From positions 554,001 to 618,000 of the forward strand of contig JAQFVV010012435.1 in assembly GCA_028023455.1 (NCBI GenBank): 64,000 nucleotides of DNA, in the 5' to 3' direction. The position numbers were made by a program, and so were the translations under genes. Within the stretch, counting starts at the first letter, position 1. Each line of letters begins with the position of its first letter. Below, piece after piece: positions 1-12,595 of the stretch. The notes below the pieces were generated by a model. That model worked only from the letters and a program-made list of their open reading frames with translations, was not told where the DNA came from and ran no database searches. The stretch is from Epiperipatus broadwayi. Lineage: Eukaryota; Onychophora; Udeonychophora; Euonychophora; Peripatidae.

Positions 1-600
1 GTATATAGAAATGAAGACAGATCAGCATATTTGTGAGAGTGAGGTGAGATGGTATTGGGGCATATAAAACCTCAGAGGTTTAAGGCACATCTTACAATTT
101 AGGTGATTATTGCTATATATCTGGATATCTAGATATTTAAACTCCCTGTGATGGTCTTTCCATTCTATTGTCCATAACAATGATTAATGACTCATGGCCA
201 CATAAAAATACATCAACTACATAGTGTTGTAAATAAGGTTGGGACTGTGTAAAATATTTAGGGAGGAGTTGGCTTTTGATATGATTGAGATCTATACTAG
301 ACACAATCTCACTTATGGGCAAATCCATTGGGCAATCATCTATCGTATAATAATGTCCCTCAAACATGGTGATAATATTGTTGTCAAGCCAACTAAGAAA
401 GTCTTCGATAAAGTTAATTCAAATAGGTGAATAATAGGTGTTCATGAACTTAATGATGTTAATAGAATGTTAATGGAACCATATAGCTCAGTTATCTCAA
501 GAGAAACTATTTTGTAATGTATTCCTAATTTTAAACTTTTTATTAGATTTACAAAGTCAAAGGATGACTTAATGATGTAAACACCATAACTGATGTGTTA
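1..600. other. AT-rich DNA with no recognised feature
   Basis: Two short overlapping open frames on opposite strands (about 63 and 76 codons) match no family I recognise and look like chance frames. I see no repeat family described elsewhere in the window. Confidence 0.4.
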
Positions 601-601
601 T

Positions 602-1060
602 GTTAGCTACTGGTAAACCCTTTTAGCAGTGTGGTAGTAGTGCATACCTCCACAGTCTAACACACACCTAAGTAAGGTATTTGGCTTGCACAATTTGACA
701 TTGGTGAACATTCGGGGTGGTGTTACAGCTGATGGGAAAATTTTATAATATTTATCTTTGGTAAAAATCTTATTGCAGTGTTTTTTCAATATGTCACTAA
801 TAAATATGTCTTTATTTCAGTTTATATTTTAATTGGGGAGAATATTAAATTTCAATTTGTGTATCTGAACAAGCATTTTATCCATAAAGTCGGTTTTATT
901 CATTAAGACAAATCTATTACCTTTATCTTCCTTTAGACATATTGTATCATTTTCTGAAAGGATCCACTTGGTGGCATTAGTATACATCCTCCAGTTGTGA
1001 TTGTTGGCTTTAATACGTTTGAAATGAATTGATTTTACAATTTGCACAATTATAACATTG
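602..1060 (-). mobile_element. Penelope-like element fragment, RT N-terminal part, inverted arm
   Basis: The minus strand encodes two short blocks typical of the N-terminal part of PLE reverse transcriptases: a block with KEDKGNRFVLMNK (about 880-960), resembling the conserved Lys/Asp-Lys-Gly segment, and further downstream a block with PPRMFTNVKLCKPNT (about 660-730), in the place where PLEs carry the short Pro-rich segment ahead of the RT fingers. Frames are broken between the blocks. The whole stretch is the inverted copy of 1465-1900 on the plus strand, so it is the truncated left arm of a head-to-head pair. It is not expected to be functional. Confidence 0.7.
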
Positions 1061-1239
1061 GATGGAGAAATCTTATTAGTACGATTTGTAAATGTAGATT
1101 TGACTGAAGGGGAAACTTTTATTTCTTGTTTGCCTGTGAGAGAAGCAAATTTGTGTTTACATTTTAAGTTGAACTTTAAATATAAATTGTTACATTTATT
1201 TATGATGTATTATTGTGTGAATACATCATAAATAAATGG

Positions 1240-1990
1240 AACAACTTATTTCTAACGCTTTGCTTTTCTCTCCGCAAACAAGGAATTAAAGTTCCCATTT
1301 TGAGCAAAGCTATATTTGTAAACCTTACTAATAAAACTCCTCCTTCCAATATCAAGACAGTGTTTGAATTTGGACAGAGGTTTACATGAGGCAAATGGAA
1401 TGAGCCAGTCATGGAACTTATAGCCAACGTTGAGGTGGGCTTTTCAAAAAAGCCAAATAAAGATAAAATAATCATGCAAATTGTAAAATCAATTCATTTT
1501 AAACCCATCAAAGCTGCCAATCACAACTGGAGAATGCATATTAATGCCATCAAGCAGTTCCTTTCAGAAAATAATATAATATGTATAAAGGAAGATAAAG
1601 GTAATAGATTTATCTTAATGAATAAAGCCAATTTTATGGATAAAATCATTGTTCAAATAAACAAATTGAAATTTAATATTCTCCCAATTATAACATAAAA
1701 TGGAATAAAGACTAATTTATTAGTAACATATTGCACAAATACTGCAATAAGGCTTTTACTAAAGGCAAATATTATAAAATTTACCTGTCAGCCCGAACAT
1801 CACACCGAATGTTCACCAATGCCAAATTGCACAAGCCAATACATCACCCAGGTGTGTGTTAGAATTTGGAGGTATGCACTACTACCACACTGTTAAATTT
1901 TATTTATGACATAGATAACTGCAATGACCCTGGATTACCACACTGTTAAATTTTATTTATGGCATAGATAACTGCAATGACCCTGGGTTG
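1240..1990 (+). pseudogene. Penelope-like reverse transcriptase, N-terminal fragment (degenerate)
   Basis: Plus-strand conceptual translation from about 1285 gives, with a stop near 1387 and a frame change, a segment resembling the PLE N-terminal region (NLTNKTPPSNIKTVFEFGQ, then KPIKAANHNW, then IKEDKGNRFILMNK at about 1590-1630). The longest open piece is 1411-1698. Downstream (1700-1990) the frame decays into the Pro-rich block and a 53-bp duplication. Catalytic RT motifs are absent because the element ends before the palm. It shares its 1465-1900 portion with the inverted arm at 602-1060, and 1060-1465 forms the unpaired spacer of that palindrome. The family assignment is solid; the subfamily is not known. 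Confidence 0.7.
1883..1988. repeat. Tandem duplication, 53-bp unit x2
   Basis: Two nearly identical adjacent units, both beginning TACCACACTGTTAAATTT (1883 and 1936). It lies at the decayed end of the PLE fragment and looks like a local slippage duplication. Confidence 0.85.
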
Positions 1991-2694
1991 CCTGAATCTA
2001 TTGATGACATTGATTAAGATCATATCTAGTTGGCTTTGGTTTGGATAAAAAAGTAATTAATTTAAAACTTATAACAATTCCATTATTTTATACTATAATA
2101 GTTCAATTATAGATTTTTGATTGAACATCTAAAAAGGAGATCTTGATTTCACATGTGTCTTAGGTGGTATGACTAGGTTTTGAGTTATTGGGAAATCAAA
2201 TATAATTCTCCAACTTTTTATGCAATTTTTTTGATGCAATATATTCTTTTATATCTATTGGAGTAGTACATGCAAGAACACAAACCACAAAAAAGGAGAG
2301 ATTTAAGAATAATGGTAATCATTCTCACTGAGTATTTTCTCAATATAGGAGTATATTATTCATTAGCATAATATGATGAGGTACTTATCGACATAATAGA
2401 CTAGTGCTAAGAAAACTGTCTGTAAAATACTTGCATCATAACTCCAACCAATGTTTCAGATTTCTAAAGAGGTTAATTAATTTTAAGATGATCTTCATGC
2501 AACTAACTCTGCAGTAGCATGCATTAGTATATGAAGCCAAACATTTCCATATGAAAAACAAACTTCATCTTAATGAATTCCTGGCTGATGATATCAATTT
2601 ATGGGGGAAATACCACTTGGAATTAAATAGCTTGACAAATTTTAACTAGGTCATAAATTAGGTAATTTGTTTTTCTCTTCACCAGTAAAAATTT
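1991..2694. other. AT-rich spacer between two PLE pairs
   Basis: No coding similarity or repeat is recognised. It separates an N-terminal PLE pair from a C-terminal PLE pair, so it could hold a decayed middle of the same element, but I see no RT palm motif. Confidence 0.4.
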
Positions 2695-3398
2695 GTAATT
2701 ATAAATATGTGATTTTTTTTTTCACATATGTTAGTGAAGCTATAATTATACTATAATGTGTAATATGTCTGCTTAGTGCTTTTGAGATTTAATGTTCAAA
2801 TCTCATACTCATAGCTTTACAAATGAAGACTGTTATTATTTATTGTACACATATGCAAATGAGTTTGAATTTTTAATTAGTTAGTCTATTGTTTGGAGAG
2901 AGCAAAGCATGTCTCTCTTTTGTTAATGGCACTGAGATCATTTGCTATGTAAAAAGCTTCTTTGACTTTCTTCTTTTGCCATCACTCTTCTCTGTGCAAA
3001 TTATTTGGGCAGAACTGGGTTCGAATATATGGCTTGTAGCTGCTTGGTGGTCCCAGAGACTGGTGTTCCCTCATTTTTTTAACCCTGTTATATGCATACC
3101 TGTGTTGGTAAATTTTTGTATTGAGGTTAGCTCGAGTCTCACCATAGTAAGATGCCTGGCAGCCTAATTGAGGGCATGCCATTTTATAGACCACATGAGG
3201 GGCTTGATCTTTTTCTATTTTATCTTTGGAATTATTTATTAGTCGGTTAGTGCTGGGAGGTGTTCTGAAGCTAAATTTGAAATTGTTAGAGAATTTTTTT
3301 GCAATATTTGAAGTTACATTAGGTATAAAAGGAATTGTTAAGTATTTCATATTGTCTTTAGGCTGTTTATTTCTGAGTTTCATATAAAACCCCAACAC
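2695..3398 (-). mobile_element. Penelope-like element 3' part (GIY-YIG), inverted arm
   Basis: Minus-strand frame 3398-2982 (138 codons) carries the end of a PLE reverse transcriptase and the start of its GIY-YIG endonuclease: a basic linker (FRTPPSTNRLINN), then VVYKMACPQLGC and SYYGETRANL, matching the Cys-containing linker and the Y-Y-G-E-T form of the GIY-YIG core known from PLEs. The copy is truncated at its 5' side and continues into 3' untranslated sequence down to about 2695. It is the mirror copy of 3545-4235, giving a palindrome with arms of roughly 700 bp around a spacer of about 140 bp. Confidence 0.85.
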
Positions 3399-3414
3399 AT
3401 ATAAATGGGCAAGT

Positions 3415-4235
3415 ATGAATGCTTTCCTATTCAGAAATCACCATTTATGTAAATACGTAGTGGATAGGAAAAACATTGGCAAATATATAAAGGAAATGAC
3501 TAACATAGGCTTTAATCCCAATATGATCAATCAGAGAATAAAAACATTTTATATGAAACTCAGAAATAAACAGCCTAAAGACAATATGAAATATTTAACA
3601 ATTCCTTTTATACCTAATGTAACTTCAAATATTGCAAAAAAAATTCTTTAGCAATTTCAAATTTAGCTTCAGAACATCTCCCAGCACTAACTGACTAATA
3701 AATAATTCCAAAGATAAAATAGAAAAAGATCAAGCTCCTCATGTGGTCTATAAAATGGCATACCCTCAATTAGGCTGCCAGGCATCTTACTACAGTGAGA
3801 CTCAGATAACATCAATACAAGAATGTACCAATACAGGTATGCATACAACAGGGTTAAAAATAAAAATGAGGGAACATCAGTCTTCTGGGAACACCAAGCA
3901 GCTACAGGCCATATATTTGAACCCAGTTCTGCCCAAATAATTTTCACAGAGAATAGTGATGCCAAAAGAAAAGTCAAAGCTTTTTACATAAAAAATGATC
4001 TCAGTGCCATTAATAGAAGAGAGGCATGCTTTTCTCTTTCAAAACAATGGACTAACTAATTAAAAATTCAAACTAATTTGCATATATGTACAATAAATCA
4101 CAACAGTCTTCATTTATAAAGCTATGAGTATGAGATTTGAACATTAAATCTCGAAAACACTAAGCAGACATATTACACATTATAAAATAATTATAGCTTA
4201 CACTAACGTATGCGAAAAAAAGTCAACATATTCAT
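3415..4235 (+). pseudogene. Penelope-like RT C-terminus plus GIY-YIG endonuclease (frameshifted)
   Basis: Plus-strand copy of a PLE 3' half. An open piece 3415-3651 encodes the RT C-terminal region (FRNHHLCKYVVDRKNIGKY). A frameshift at about 3650 follows, then the GIY-YIG domain at about 3743-4059 in two alternating frames, with MAYPQLGCQASYYSET (the YYGET Gly is changed to Ser) and the downstream EHQAATGHIFEP segment. GIY-YIG domains in PLEs nick target DNA to prime reverse transcription. Here frameshifts, an internal stop and the Gly-to-Ser change in the core make activity unlikely. Non-coding 3' sequence runs to about 4235 and pairs with the inverted arm at 2695-3398. The true 5' part of the RT is absent. 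Confidence 0.85.
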
Positions 4236-5662
4236 AAATTAGGTTAACTATAACCAAATTGAAACATTATGAAATCTCAAAAAATAATATCATGACTTTT
4301 AAGAATAACTTGCATGCTACTAAGGATCTTTAGTTTGTTGCTAATCAATAAATATGTGAAGTCACTAAGTTGTTGAAGAAAATTATTTGCTGTATACTCC
4401 ACAATGGAGGAATTAGACAGACATATAAAAAATTTAGATTTTAATGTTTTTTTCCACTTCCCCTTCCCCCATTTGCTAATCTATATAAATAAATGAACAC
4501 ATCATGATAAAAAGTGGGGAAAATGAATTTTGCACAACCTAAAAAAGAGAAAAATATGTTATTAATAAATATTAATTTATTTTCTACATTAAGGCTAAGC
4601 CATTGCAAAAGGATTCATAGGTTTTTGTTTATTTAAAATAGGTTTTTTGTTTATTTAAAATTTTATTGTGACTTTGTTAATTATTATTTATCAGTTTTAT
4701 ATATATTATAGTTTAATGTATAATATGATTATACAATTCCACATAAATATTAACATTCAAATTGATGTGAAAAGCATTTCCTGCATCATGGATCAGTCAC
4801 TTTAGTTGTACATCACTATCTGAGACTCAGGTTATGTATCTAGATATATAACTACAACACACAACAAGAATCACTTTTATCAGCAGTTTTAAAACACTCA
4901 TGATGCAGTCCATGGTATGATAGCACAAATCATAATAGATTCAACACTATATTGAACAGATGAAAAAGATAATTTGATTACTTTTGATAATTAATCAGTT
5001 TATAAGATGATTTGTTCACCTATATAATATGCTTATCTATATCTTATATGCTCAACACAATTGCTTCCTTCTTATGGCATTTTCAACTGAATTTAGCACC
5101 TTTAAAATAGCAGTTCAAATTTAAGTTTCTTTCTTTGAACCTCCTATTACTTAATATTTTGTTAGAAAATAAGGTGTGTTTTGACTCTTGTTGTGATTTT
5201 TAATGCTATAGTTTTATGGGACAGACTCAAAGTCATGATTTTTCATAGTTCCATCTCAATAAATATTGTTTATATTTAAAAAATAGTTTTTTTCAATCAT
5301 CATTTTTAATCTTTGCTTTTGAAATATTTATAAATTCATTAGTTTGGGTATTGATCTGATTAAGCCTAACAAGAAAGTGAGCCCTTTTTAAGACAAACAG
5401 TTCTAATATTTGTTTTATAAGCTTGTGAGGAAAAAATTTCTCGTCTTCAATTTTATAAAACTGATATCAACATTATCTTAAATGTGTATCTGAAACTTTT
5501 ATCTACAAAAAAGCAAAATATGATATATTGATAAACATGCTATATAACTTTAAACAAAAGAGTGCTATTATAATAAATGTTCACATTATTTTGTTTTACC
5601 TCATATTATTACATAAAAAGTAGTAACTGAAACACAGACTTATTATACACCTTTATTTATAT
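4236..5662. other. AT-rich DNA, no recognised gene
   Basis: Only low-complexity AT-rich sequence is seen, with a short direct duplication (about 20 bp, TTTTGTTTATTTAAAAT) near 4622-4662. Confidence 0.4.
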
Positions 5663-6412
5663 ATGTAATATATAGGGTATATGAGCACAGACTTTTACAC
5701 CACCCACCACTCTCCGCTCTATCTCATAATATTGATACACTTGAACACATAAATGTCGAAAAGATAAATAATCACCAATATACCTATTTCATGATAAACC
5801 AGCAATCATCAGTTTGTCCAGATTACCATCTCCACACATATATGCTATAAGTGCTCAGATATATATATATATATTAAGATATCCAATCTTCATACTTTAA
5901 TGGACAGGCTTCAATCTACTCCATACTCCAACTCTTCACCTGTCCATCCAATTGAAAATCAGATGATGGAATGCTCAAAGGCCACCCTGGGACTGAGATT
6001 CTTGTCACACCCATGTTGACCTAATTATGTCCTGTACATGAGGGGTTATATTGACCTTAGGTCAACATGGGTGTGACAAGAATCTCGGCCTCAGGGTGGC
6101 TTTTGAGCATTCCATCATCAGATTTTCAATTGGATGGATGGTTGAAAAGTTGGAGTGTGAAGTAGATTGAAGCCTGTCCATTAAAGTATGACGAATGGCT
6201 ATCTTAATATATATCTGAGCACTTATAGCATATATGTGTAAAGATGGTAATCTGGACCAACTGATGATTGCTGGTTTAGCATGAAATACATATATTGATG
6301 ATTATCTATCTTTTCGACATATATGTGTTCAAGTGCATCAGTGTTATGAAATAGAGTGGAGAGTGATGGGTGGTGTGAAAGTCTGTGCTCATGTATCCTA
6401 TATATTACATAA
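5663..6412. mobile_element. Family A foldback element, copy A1 (hammerhead-bearing)
   Basis: Two inverted arms (about 5663-6035 and 6050-6412) begin and end with the same sequence (AATATATAGGGTATATGAGC at the left, its complement at the right). Each arm holds a hammerhead-type motif on the strand that reads outwards from the centre. The right arm has an almost intact core (separate entry). No coding capacity. Related copies are at 13.4, 19.4, 26.1, 27.2, 37.1, 45.6, 53.5, 55.3 and 61.3 kb. Confidence 0.8.
6249..6303 (+). ncRNA. Type I hammerhead ribozyme-like motif (family A, copy A1)
   Basis: Core boxes CTGATGA (6261-6267) and GAAA (6283-6286) flank stem II (TGCTG, loop GTT, TAGCA). Stem III is minimal: A6286-T6293 and T6287-A6292 close a four-base loop. 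The putative cleavage triplet is ATA, with the scissile bond after A6294. Stem I forms from TTG (6295-6297) with CAA (6258-6260) and, beyond an internal loop, GATT with AATC (6249-6252). The 10.1/11.1 pair is a T-T mismatch. The structure was drawn by eye; activity is inferred only. Confidence 0.6.
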
Positions 6413-7274
6413 CAAGTAGTCTTTATTTCTAACTGAAAATGTATAATAATTAAATGTTTGAAATTACACTTTAAAAACTTATGGCATACTACTGAAAATG
6501 AAAAGTGCAATTTTAAACTCATCAGGATTGTAAACTTTAATTTTTAGTACATCACATGGCCAGCAATTAGTCTGGTGATATTTACATAAAATAGCACTTA
6601 TAAGGATTTAATCAAACACTACCAACTAGCAGATATTGCTTACTAAATCTGACACTAGATGGCATAAGAGTAGAGTGAATAAAAAAAACTATCTTTCCAT
6701 AAAAGAGGGTTGCATGAAGTTTACACCTCTAATAAGTTAAGTAGTTAAAGATGTATAAATTACAGTTTAAAATCCACATATCTTGCTGTGCGGATGTGAC
6801 CTGAATTCAAATGTTGGTCAGATAAAACTTCAAAGTGTTAAATTCTAAACAGGATTAGAATTTTACTTTCAGGTGTACAGACCTTACTCCATCAATTATT
6901 CAATATTGTTTTATATACTATAATCTAGCTGTTGTTTGCTAAAGAATGTGAAGCATAACTTGAACCTTGATTCTTAGAAAATTGCCAATAATTGCTAGTA
7001 ATGTCCATCACTATTTTTGTATGACATCTTTGCATTGAAATGGACTATTTAAAGTGATAAAATTATTTTTAATCCTTCATTTAAGCTCAAAATATCAATT
7101 ACCATTATTAAAATAGCAAAATACCACTAACACCAAGTTGTCACCATTTAGGTATGGCCTCTGCTATCTGAATACATAATCTTGTTTCACTCAAAGAATA
7201 TATTTAATATTATACAACATATAAACTTCTGATTCACACAATTTGTAAGTCATTTTGTTGTATACTACTTATAT
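6413..7274. other. AT-rich DNA, no recognised gene
   Basis: No protein similarity or clear repeat. A tract near 6770-6835 faintly resembles a decayed tRNA-like sequence but is too weak to annotate. Confidence 0.35.
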
Positions 7275-8335
7275 TATCATCAATTTGTTCAACCATTAGC
7301 AATTCACTCCAGGATGAAGGTTCTCTCCAAGTTTAATTCATCTTTTCCGATCTCTAGCCTCTCTTCTCCAAGTCATCCTAGTACACTTCATTATTTCATC
7401 ATCCATTTTACATGTGGTCTCTTTCTAGGTCTTTTACAATCTTTTGTAATCTAGTTCAAGATTTCAACTGTCCATCTATTATCATCTCTTCTAGCAATAT
7501 GTCCAGACCAACTCCACTTCATCTCTTAATACTTTCAACAATGTCAGTAATACCTATATGTTCTCTTAGCTGTGTTATTTTGTTTTTGATCTCTTCTTGT
7601 TACTCCTACCATAATTCTCTCTATACATCTTTAAATGGTTTAAAGTCTTTGTATTGCTCTTCTGTTAAGTGTCCAAGTTTCATATCTATAAGTAAAAACT
7701 GGTAAAACACATTTATTAAAAATATCTATAAATAAAAACTGGTAAAACACATTTATTAAAAATATCCATTTTCAAACACACAGACCTATTTCCTTTTAAT
7801 ATTAAGTTATTTCTACCAAAAGAACTCTAACCAAGTTTTAATTCTGATTAATTTAATTTGCTGTTTTTATCTATATTAATAATCTGACCAAGGTATTTGT
7901 AGTTTTAATTTTTTTAACTCATTATTATCAATCTTTATTTTTACTTTTTGAGAAAATCCATTGAACCTTACTTTAGTCTTTTTAACATTTATTTTTATTC
8001 CAACTTTTTTATTTTCATCTGATAACTCTTGCAATATTTCCTGAACCTCTGAAGCATTATTACATCAACTGCCAATCTAGATGACTTAAATAATATCCAT
8101 TTCTTTTATATTTTTAAAATTTTCATTTTAATCGACAATATACTTCTTGCAGCACTGCTGTAAAAAGTTTTGGAGGTATGGAGTCTCCCTGTTATATACC
8201 CTTCTCAATGTTAATTTTCCTAGTATCATTATGTAATCTGTTGCTGTTGTATTTTTATAAATATTCTTCAAAATATGATAATTGCCTGAATCTATATCTT
8301 GATAATCCAAAGCTTTAATCACTGAAGAAATACTT
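7275..8335 (-). pseudogene. RTE-clade LINE, 5'-truncated copy (RT and C-terminal region)
   Basis: Read on the minus strand, 8322-8128 encodes an RT palm segment (MIKALDYQDIDSGNYHILKNIY, then a decayed form of the G-V-x-Q-G-D block). This is followed to about 7290 by the characteristic RTE C-terminal region, which describes a W/R-rich segment ending in the sequence before the 3' tail. The 3' end lies near 7275 beside a short CAT/ATG-type tail. Frames are broken by many stops and by a 40-bp tandem duplication at 7684-7763. The same 3' half recurs at 14.2, 36.7, 44.7, 48.8, 50.0, 56.9 and 63.4 kb and, in the other orientation and much longer, at 57.4-60.0 kb. Confidence 0.8.
7684..7763. repeat. 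Tandem duplication, 40-bp unit x2
   Basis: The units start ATCTATAAGTAAAAACTGG (7684) and ATCTATAAATAAAAACTGG (7724). It lies inside the RTE fragment and is absent at the matching point of the 44.7-kb copy. Confidence 0.85.
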
Positions 8336-11300
8336 ATATATAATATTCAAATATAAGTGTATTCTATACTAAACATAATTTAATTAGAACAGAATTTGAA
8401 CTCAGACTTTCAAGCTCTTTATAATTTTGCATTTAATCTTAAACAACTGATACATTATGTTAAACTGTGTATGATTGATTTAGAATTGCTGATTTTTTTG
8501 TATTAGTCATTACAAATAATTTATAATTATACTTATTATATTGATATATTAGAGTTCTGAAAAAGATTATCGGATAGTCAAATTGACACATATTTTTTGG
8601 AAATTTGAATATAATAAAAAGATTTTATTTGCATTGTCTAAAATGCATAGAAGAGTGTTACTATTGTTTGTTTATATTATACAATATTGTAACTTGGGGG
8701 AGGGGACTTGAAATTTTTACATTAAAACAAATGTCACAGTATAGTATTACTAACATCTTTATCTCCATAAAAGAATAAATAACATATACAGGGTGCTCTT
8801 TTCAAATATCCCAGTTGCACTTCATGTAGAACACAGTTTATATTGCTTTTAAATCCCAAGATAGGTTTCTAAAGTTAAGTGACATTAGATCAAAAATACA
8901 TTAATAAATATTGAAATGATTTGTTTGTTTTGTTTAGACAAATGTAAAATGTGTGCACAGTTATAAATAATTGTTACAAATAATATTTATTAACCTACAA
9001 CTCAATTTATACCTGCCAAATTTCATGCACCCTTGATTGATAACAATAAAATTGCTAAATATATTAATAATTATCTCAATTAACATTTGGTCGACTAGAG
9101 ATTATTATAGACTTTTATCTCAGATATAAACTTTATGCTTAATATATTCTAATCTTATTAAATAAATCTCCATTGTATCATTAATTTGACTTCTCTCTAT
9201 TTGCTTCTATGTAATTATAAAAATATAAGCTTTAACTCAAACTAATGTAATGATAAATATATGAAGACCATACAGAGAAAAGTTTTATCTTAAATGTATT
9301 TTGAAGACATCTGAAAGAAAGACAAATAATACCAAAGATGCATTCCTGAATAAACCAGCTCTCTTCAGTTGGTTCAAATTTACAATCTCTCATGTTTTTA
9401 TCACTTTTGTTCAGTTTACAAGTTTGGTAAAATATCCAATAAAATAATCGACTGTTTTCTTACCACTATACATATGTTTTAGATAAAACCATCCATTTTA
9501 GATAATCTAGTGGTTGGTTTTAATACCTGGTAAACATATATTTGCATTTATGTAATCTGTCACTTAGCCTTAATTCATTAAATTATTCTCATATACCTAT
9601 ATTAACACATTATTGGTTTTCAATTATCAATTAAAGGTCAAACTCATAGCTACCAGGAAAAAAAACAATTTTTTTCTCATTTAAAAATCTTCAAGGACTG
9701 ACAAATATTTTTAGTAATAAACTATTGTGCATATATATATATATATTGTAATGGTCAAATAAACAAAAAAAATGCAGAATGGTGCTAAAAAAAGGTATCT
9801 CTGGGAGCCGATTTGTAACCCTAAGATAATAGAGACTTCCTTTATTAATGCTAAATTTTGTAATGTAAATCAAAATCTCACTCTAAACTAAAACTAGATA
9901 CACAATATCCACACTCGATCATTTACCAACAGGTGATTACATAAATATTAGCTTAACCTTTAAAAATAATGAATAAGTAAAGTAACTTTCACGTGAATAA
10001 TGTCTTTTACTACACTATTACATGTGAAAATTAATATTTTTAATAAATCTCAGGGTTTATACAGCATTTTTGACATTGTATATGCTCATAAGTATATATA
10101 ATGATATCTTTAAAAATTATATGTGTAGCTAGAATAATATCACACTCAACAAAATAATACTTTAATCTATATTATTTCTTAGGGAATTAAACATCATAAA
10201 GACATATATTCTGTAGAATAAAGTTTTTTGGGATATGACTGAACACAAATGAGCATTTTGTGATTGTATTCAGTCCATATCTCTTAGCTTATAAATAAAG
10301 CTGTGAAAGAAGTGGGAATGATTTGTAGTGAATCTTGCGTTATGATTTGTAGAGGTCTCTCTTACTAAATTAAGCACTCAAGGCATATGTACTAAGGTTT
10401 TATCCTTATATAAGTATTAAATTATAACTAAAAGTAGATGACTGAAATTAAATTTATGTGATCACATAAATAAATCAAAGTGATGGTGATGATAAATAAA
10501 ATGCAAAGTCATTATTTAAAAACAACAAATAATTTTTTAAACAAAATAATGCATAAATATGGGAATATATATATAAGATAACTAGCTTACTTATAAGCTC
10601 TGTTATAAAAGAAAAGACTGCAGGTCCATGCAGTGATGTGTAACTCTATGTATCACTCATACAAATACAAAATTATTAAAGTAGATTGCCCATAAATAGG
10701 ATTTAAATATATCCTTATTACAATAAAATCTAAAATAGAATGAGATTTATCTACATCTTAAATATTTGTGTATTGAAACACACTATTATATCTTCTTTGT
10801 ACCCATGTACAGATACACATTAATCAATATTATAGCAACCCTTTTATGGATATAATTGTTATCAAGCATATGTACTTTATATAAACCTGGTCAATAATTG
10901 TCTTACCTTGTAACACTGAACACTTTGTAATTCTCAAAGGGTAAGTGTACCTGAAAATTTTTGTAATATTTTAACTAATAAAGGTTACTTTTGAAAGATT
11001 ATATCTTCTTTGTTTATCCTCTTATCTAGGCACATCATTTATTTCTCTCTAAAATCTAATTTGAACATGGCCAATTTATATAGCATTAAGGTTCTAAATG
11101 ATTTATTCTATATATGACCTACAACCATGGACTAACTATGAACTTCTTATATTCTAATCTTATTACTACAAGTACATTTTTAAGCATTATTTATTCATTT
11201 AAACATCTATAATGTGAGACCATTAATATCATGAATGTACATAAACAAAATATAAGATCTATAAGACAAGAGGATCCCATAATCAAGAAGAAAATTTAAT

Positions 11301-12595
11301 AATATTATTTTCAAATAATAACAACATATCTCTAATATAACAATACATGCAAACATCTTAGATTAATTTAAATATTGAAACCATATTACCTGGTCTTCTT
11401 ACTAATGAAAACATTGATAATTATTAACACGTGCAATTAAAATATAATACAAAAAAATATTAAAGAAAATAAGCTATTAAACCACCATTATTCATTAACA
11501 TTTATGAATAATTTAATCCAATTTCATTATGTGCATATTTTCCTTTAGGTTCCATTAATAAACTTTTTTTTGTGTGTGTGAATATACTCATTTTATGCTT
11601 TTAAAAATTCCATGTTGTAATGTATGATTAGTTCATTATCAATAATTTACCAAAATTTTATTGACAGGTAAGATAAGATCCTTTCACTGATGTTGGTCTA
11701 CTTGTGGCATATTGTTTTATTTTAGGTCATAGATTCCTAAGGCATTTAAATTTTAGGCTAATCAACTTTTTTAAGAAGTGATGGATATTATTTTATTTCG
11801 ATCTCCCACAGGATTAGTTTCTATAAAATTGGCGAAAACACAACATTAAGTTAAATTAGAACTTCTCAATAGTCGCATATATTGGAAAACGAAAGCAAAA
11901 TCTGATCTTCTTAACATAAGCTTAATAATTCAAAAACTATTTGAAGACTTTGCTCTATTTTTAAATAATTCTGAGATTAAAATTTATCCAATGCTTTAGA
12001 AGATAAGCAATTAACTATTCTATTATTATTAAAGCATATTCGATGGTGACGATTACAAAGGCTCACCTCAGCTCTAAAGATGAATGTTCAATGATTCCTT
12101 TTAGCCAGAGAGGGCTGAAATCAAATAGCCATAATGGCAAATTGGATACTTAAAACTTATAAAGTTTACTAGATGAATTTTCATGCTTAGAACCTTGAAT
12201 TTTACAGAGCGCTTGCATTTATACTGTGGAGCACATGATTGAAAAATAATTTAGATTCGAACTATTCTTTCATTCAATTTTGATTTTTACATGAAACTTA
12301 GGAGTAGTTACTTAGCAATAATTTTTTTCCAAACAATGGGAATCTTTCTTCTAGCTTTCCATGTGGCAAAATTAGCCATATTCCTTTCATTTTAAACTCG
12401 TAAAATGTTTTAAAATAAAATTGTTCTAAAGATAAATATACAATTATTTATATTTATTCTGATACCAAATAATATATTAATACTTTACCTATTAAAATAA
12501 ATAAAATTTAAGTTTTAAATTGACCATTCTTGTATTACATAAGATTTTTTATTATTCTTATGGCTTTATACTGCATATATTTTTAACCTCTAAAA
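8336..12595. other. Long AT-rich stretch without recognised genes
   Basis: No coding similarity and no member of the repeat families defined here. Small features are a TA run near 9731-9746, a short imperfect inverted repeat near 10231-10281 and a GT run near 11570-11580. This is the largest blank in the window. Confidence 0.45.
10231..10281. repeat. Short imperfect inverted repeat
   Basis: GATATGACTGAA near 10232 is mirrored by TTCAGTCCATATC ending near 10281, with a loop of about 25 bases. It could be a chance hairpin or the remnant of a small MITE. Confidence 0.35.

Noticed and set aside
239-430. 63-codon frame MGLCKIFREELAF as a small gene
   Set aside because: No recognised family, an overlapping frame of similar length on the other strand, and composition like the surroundings.
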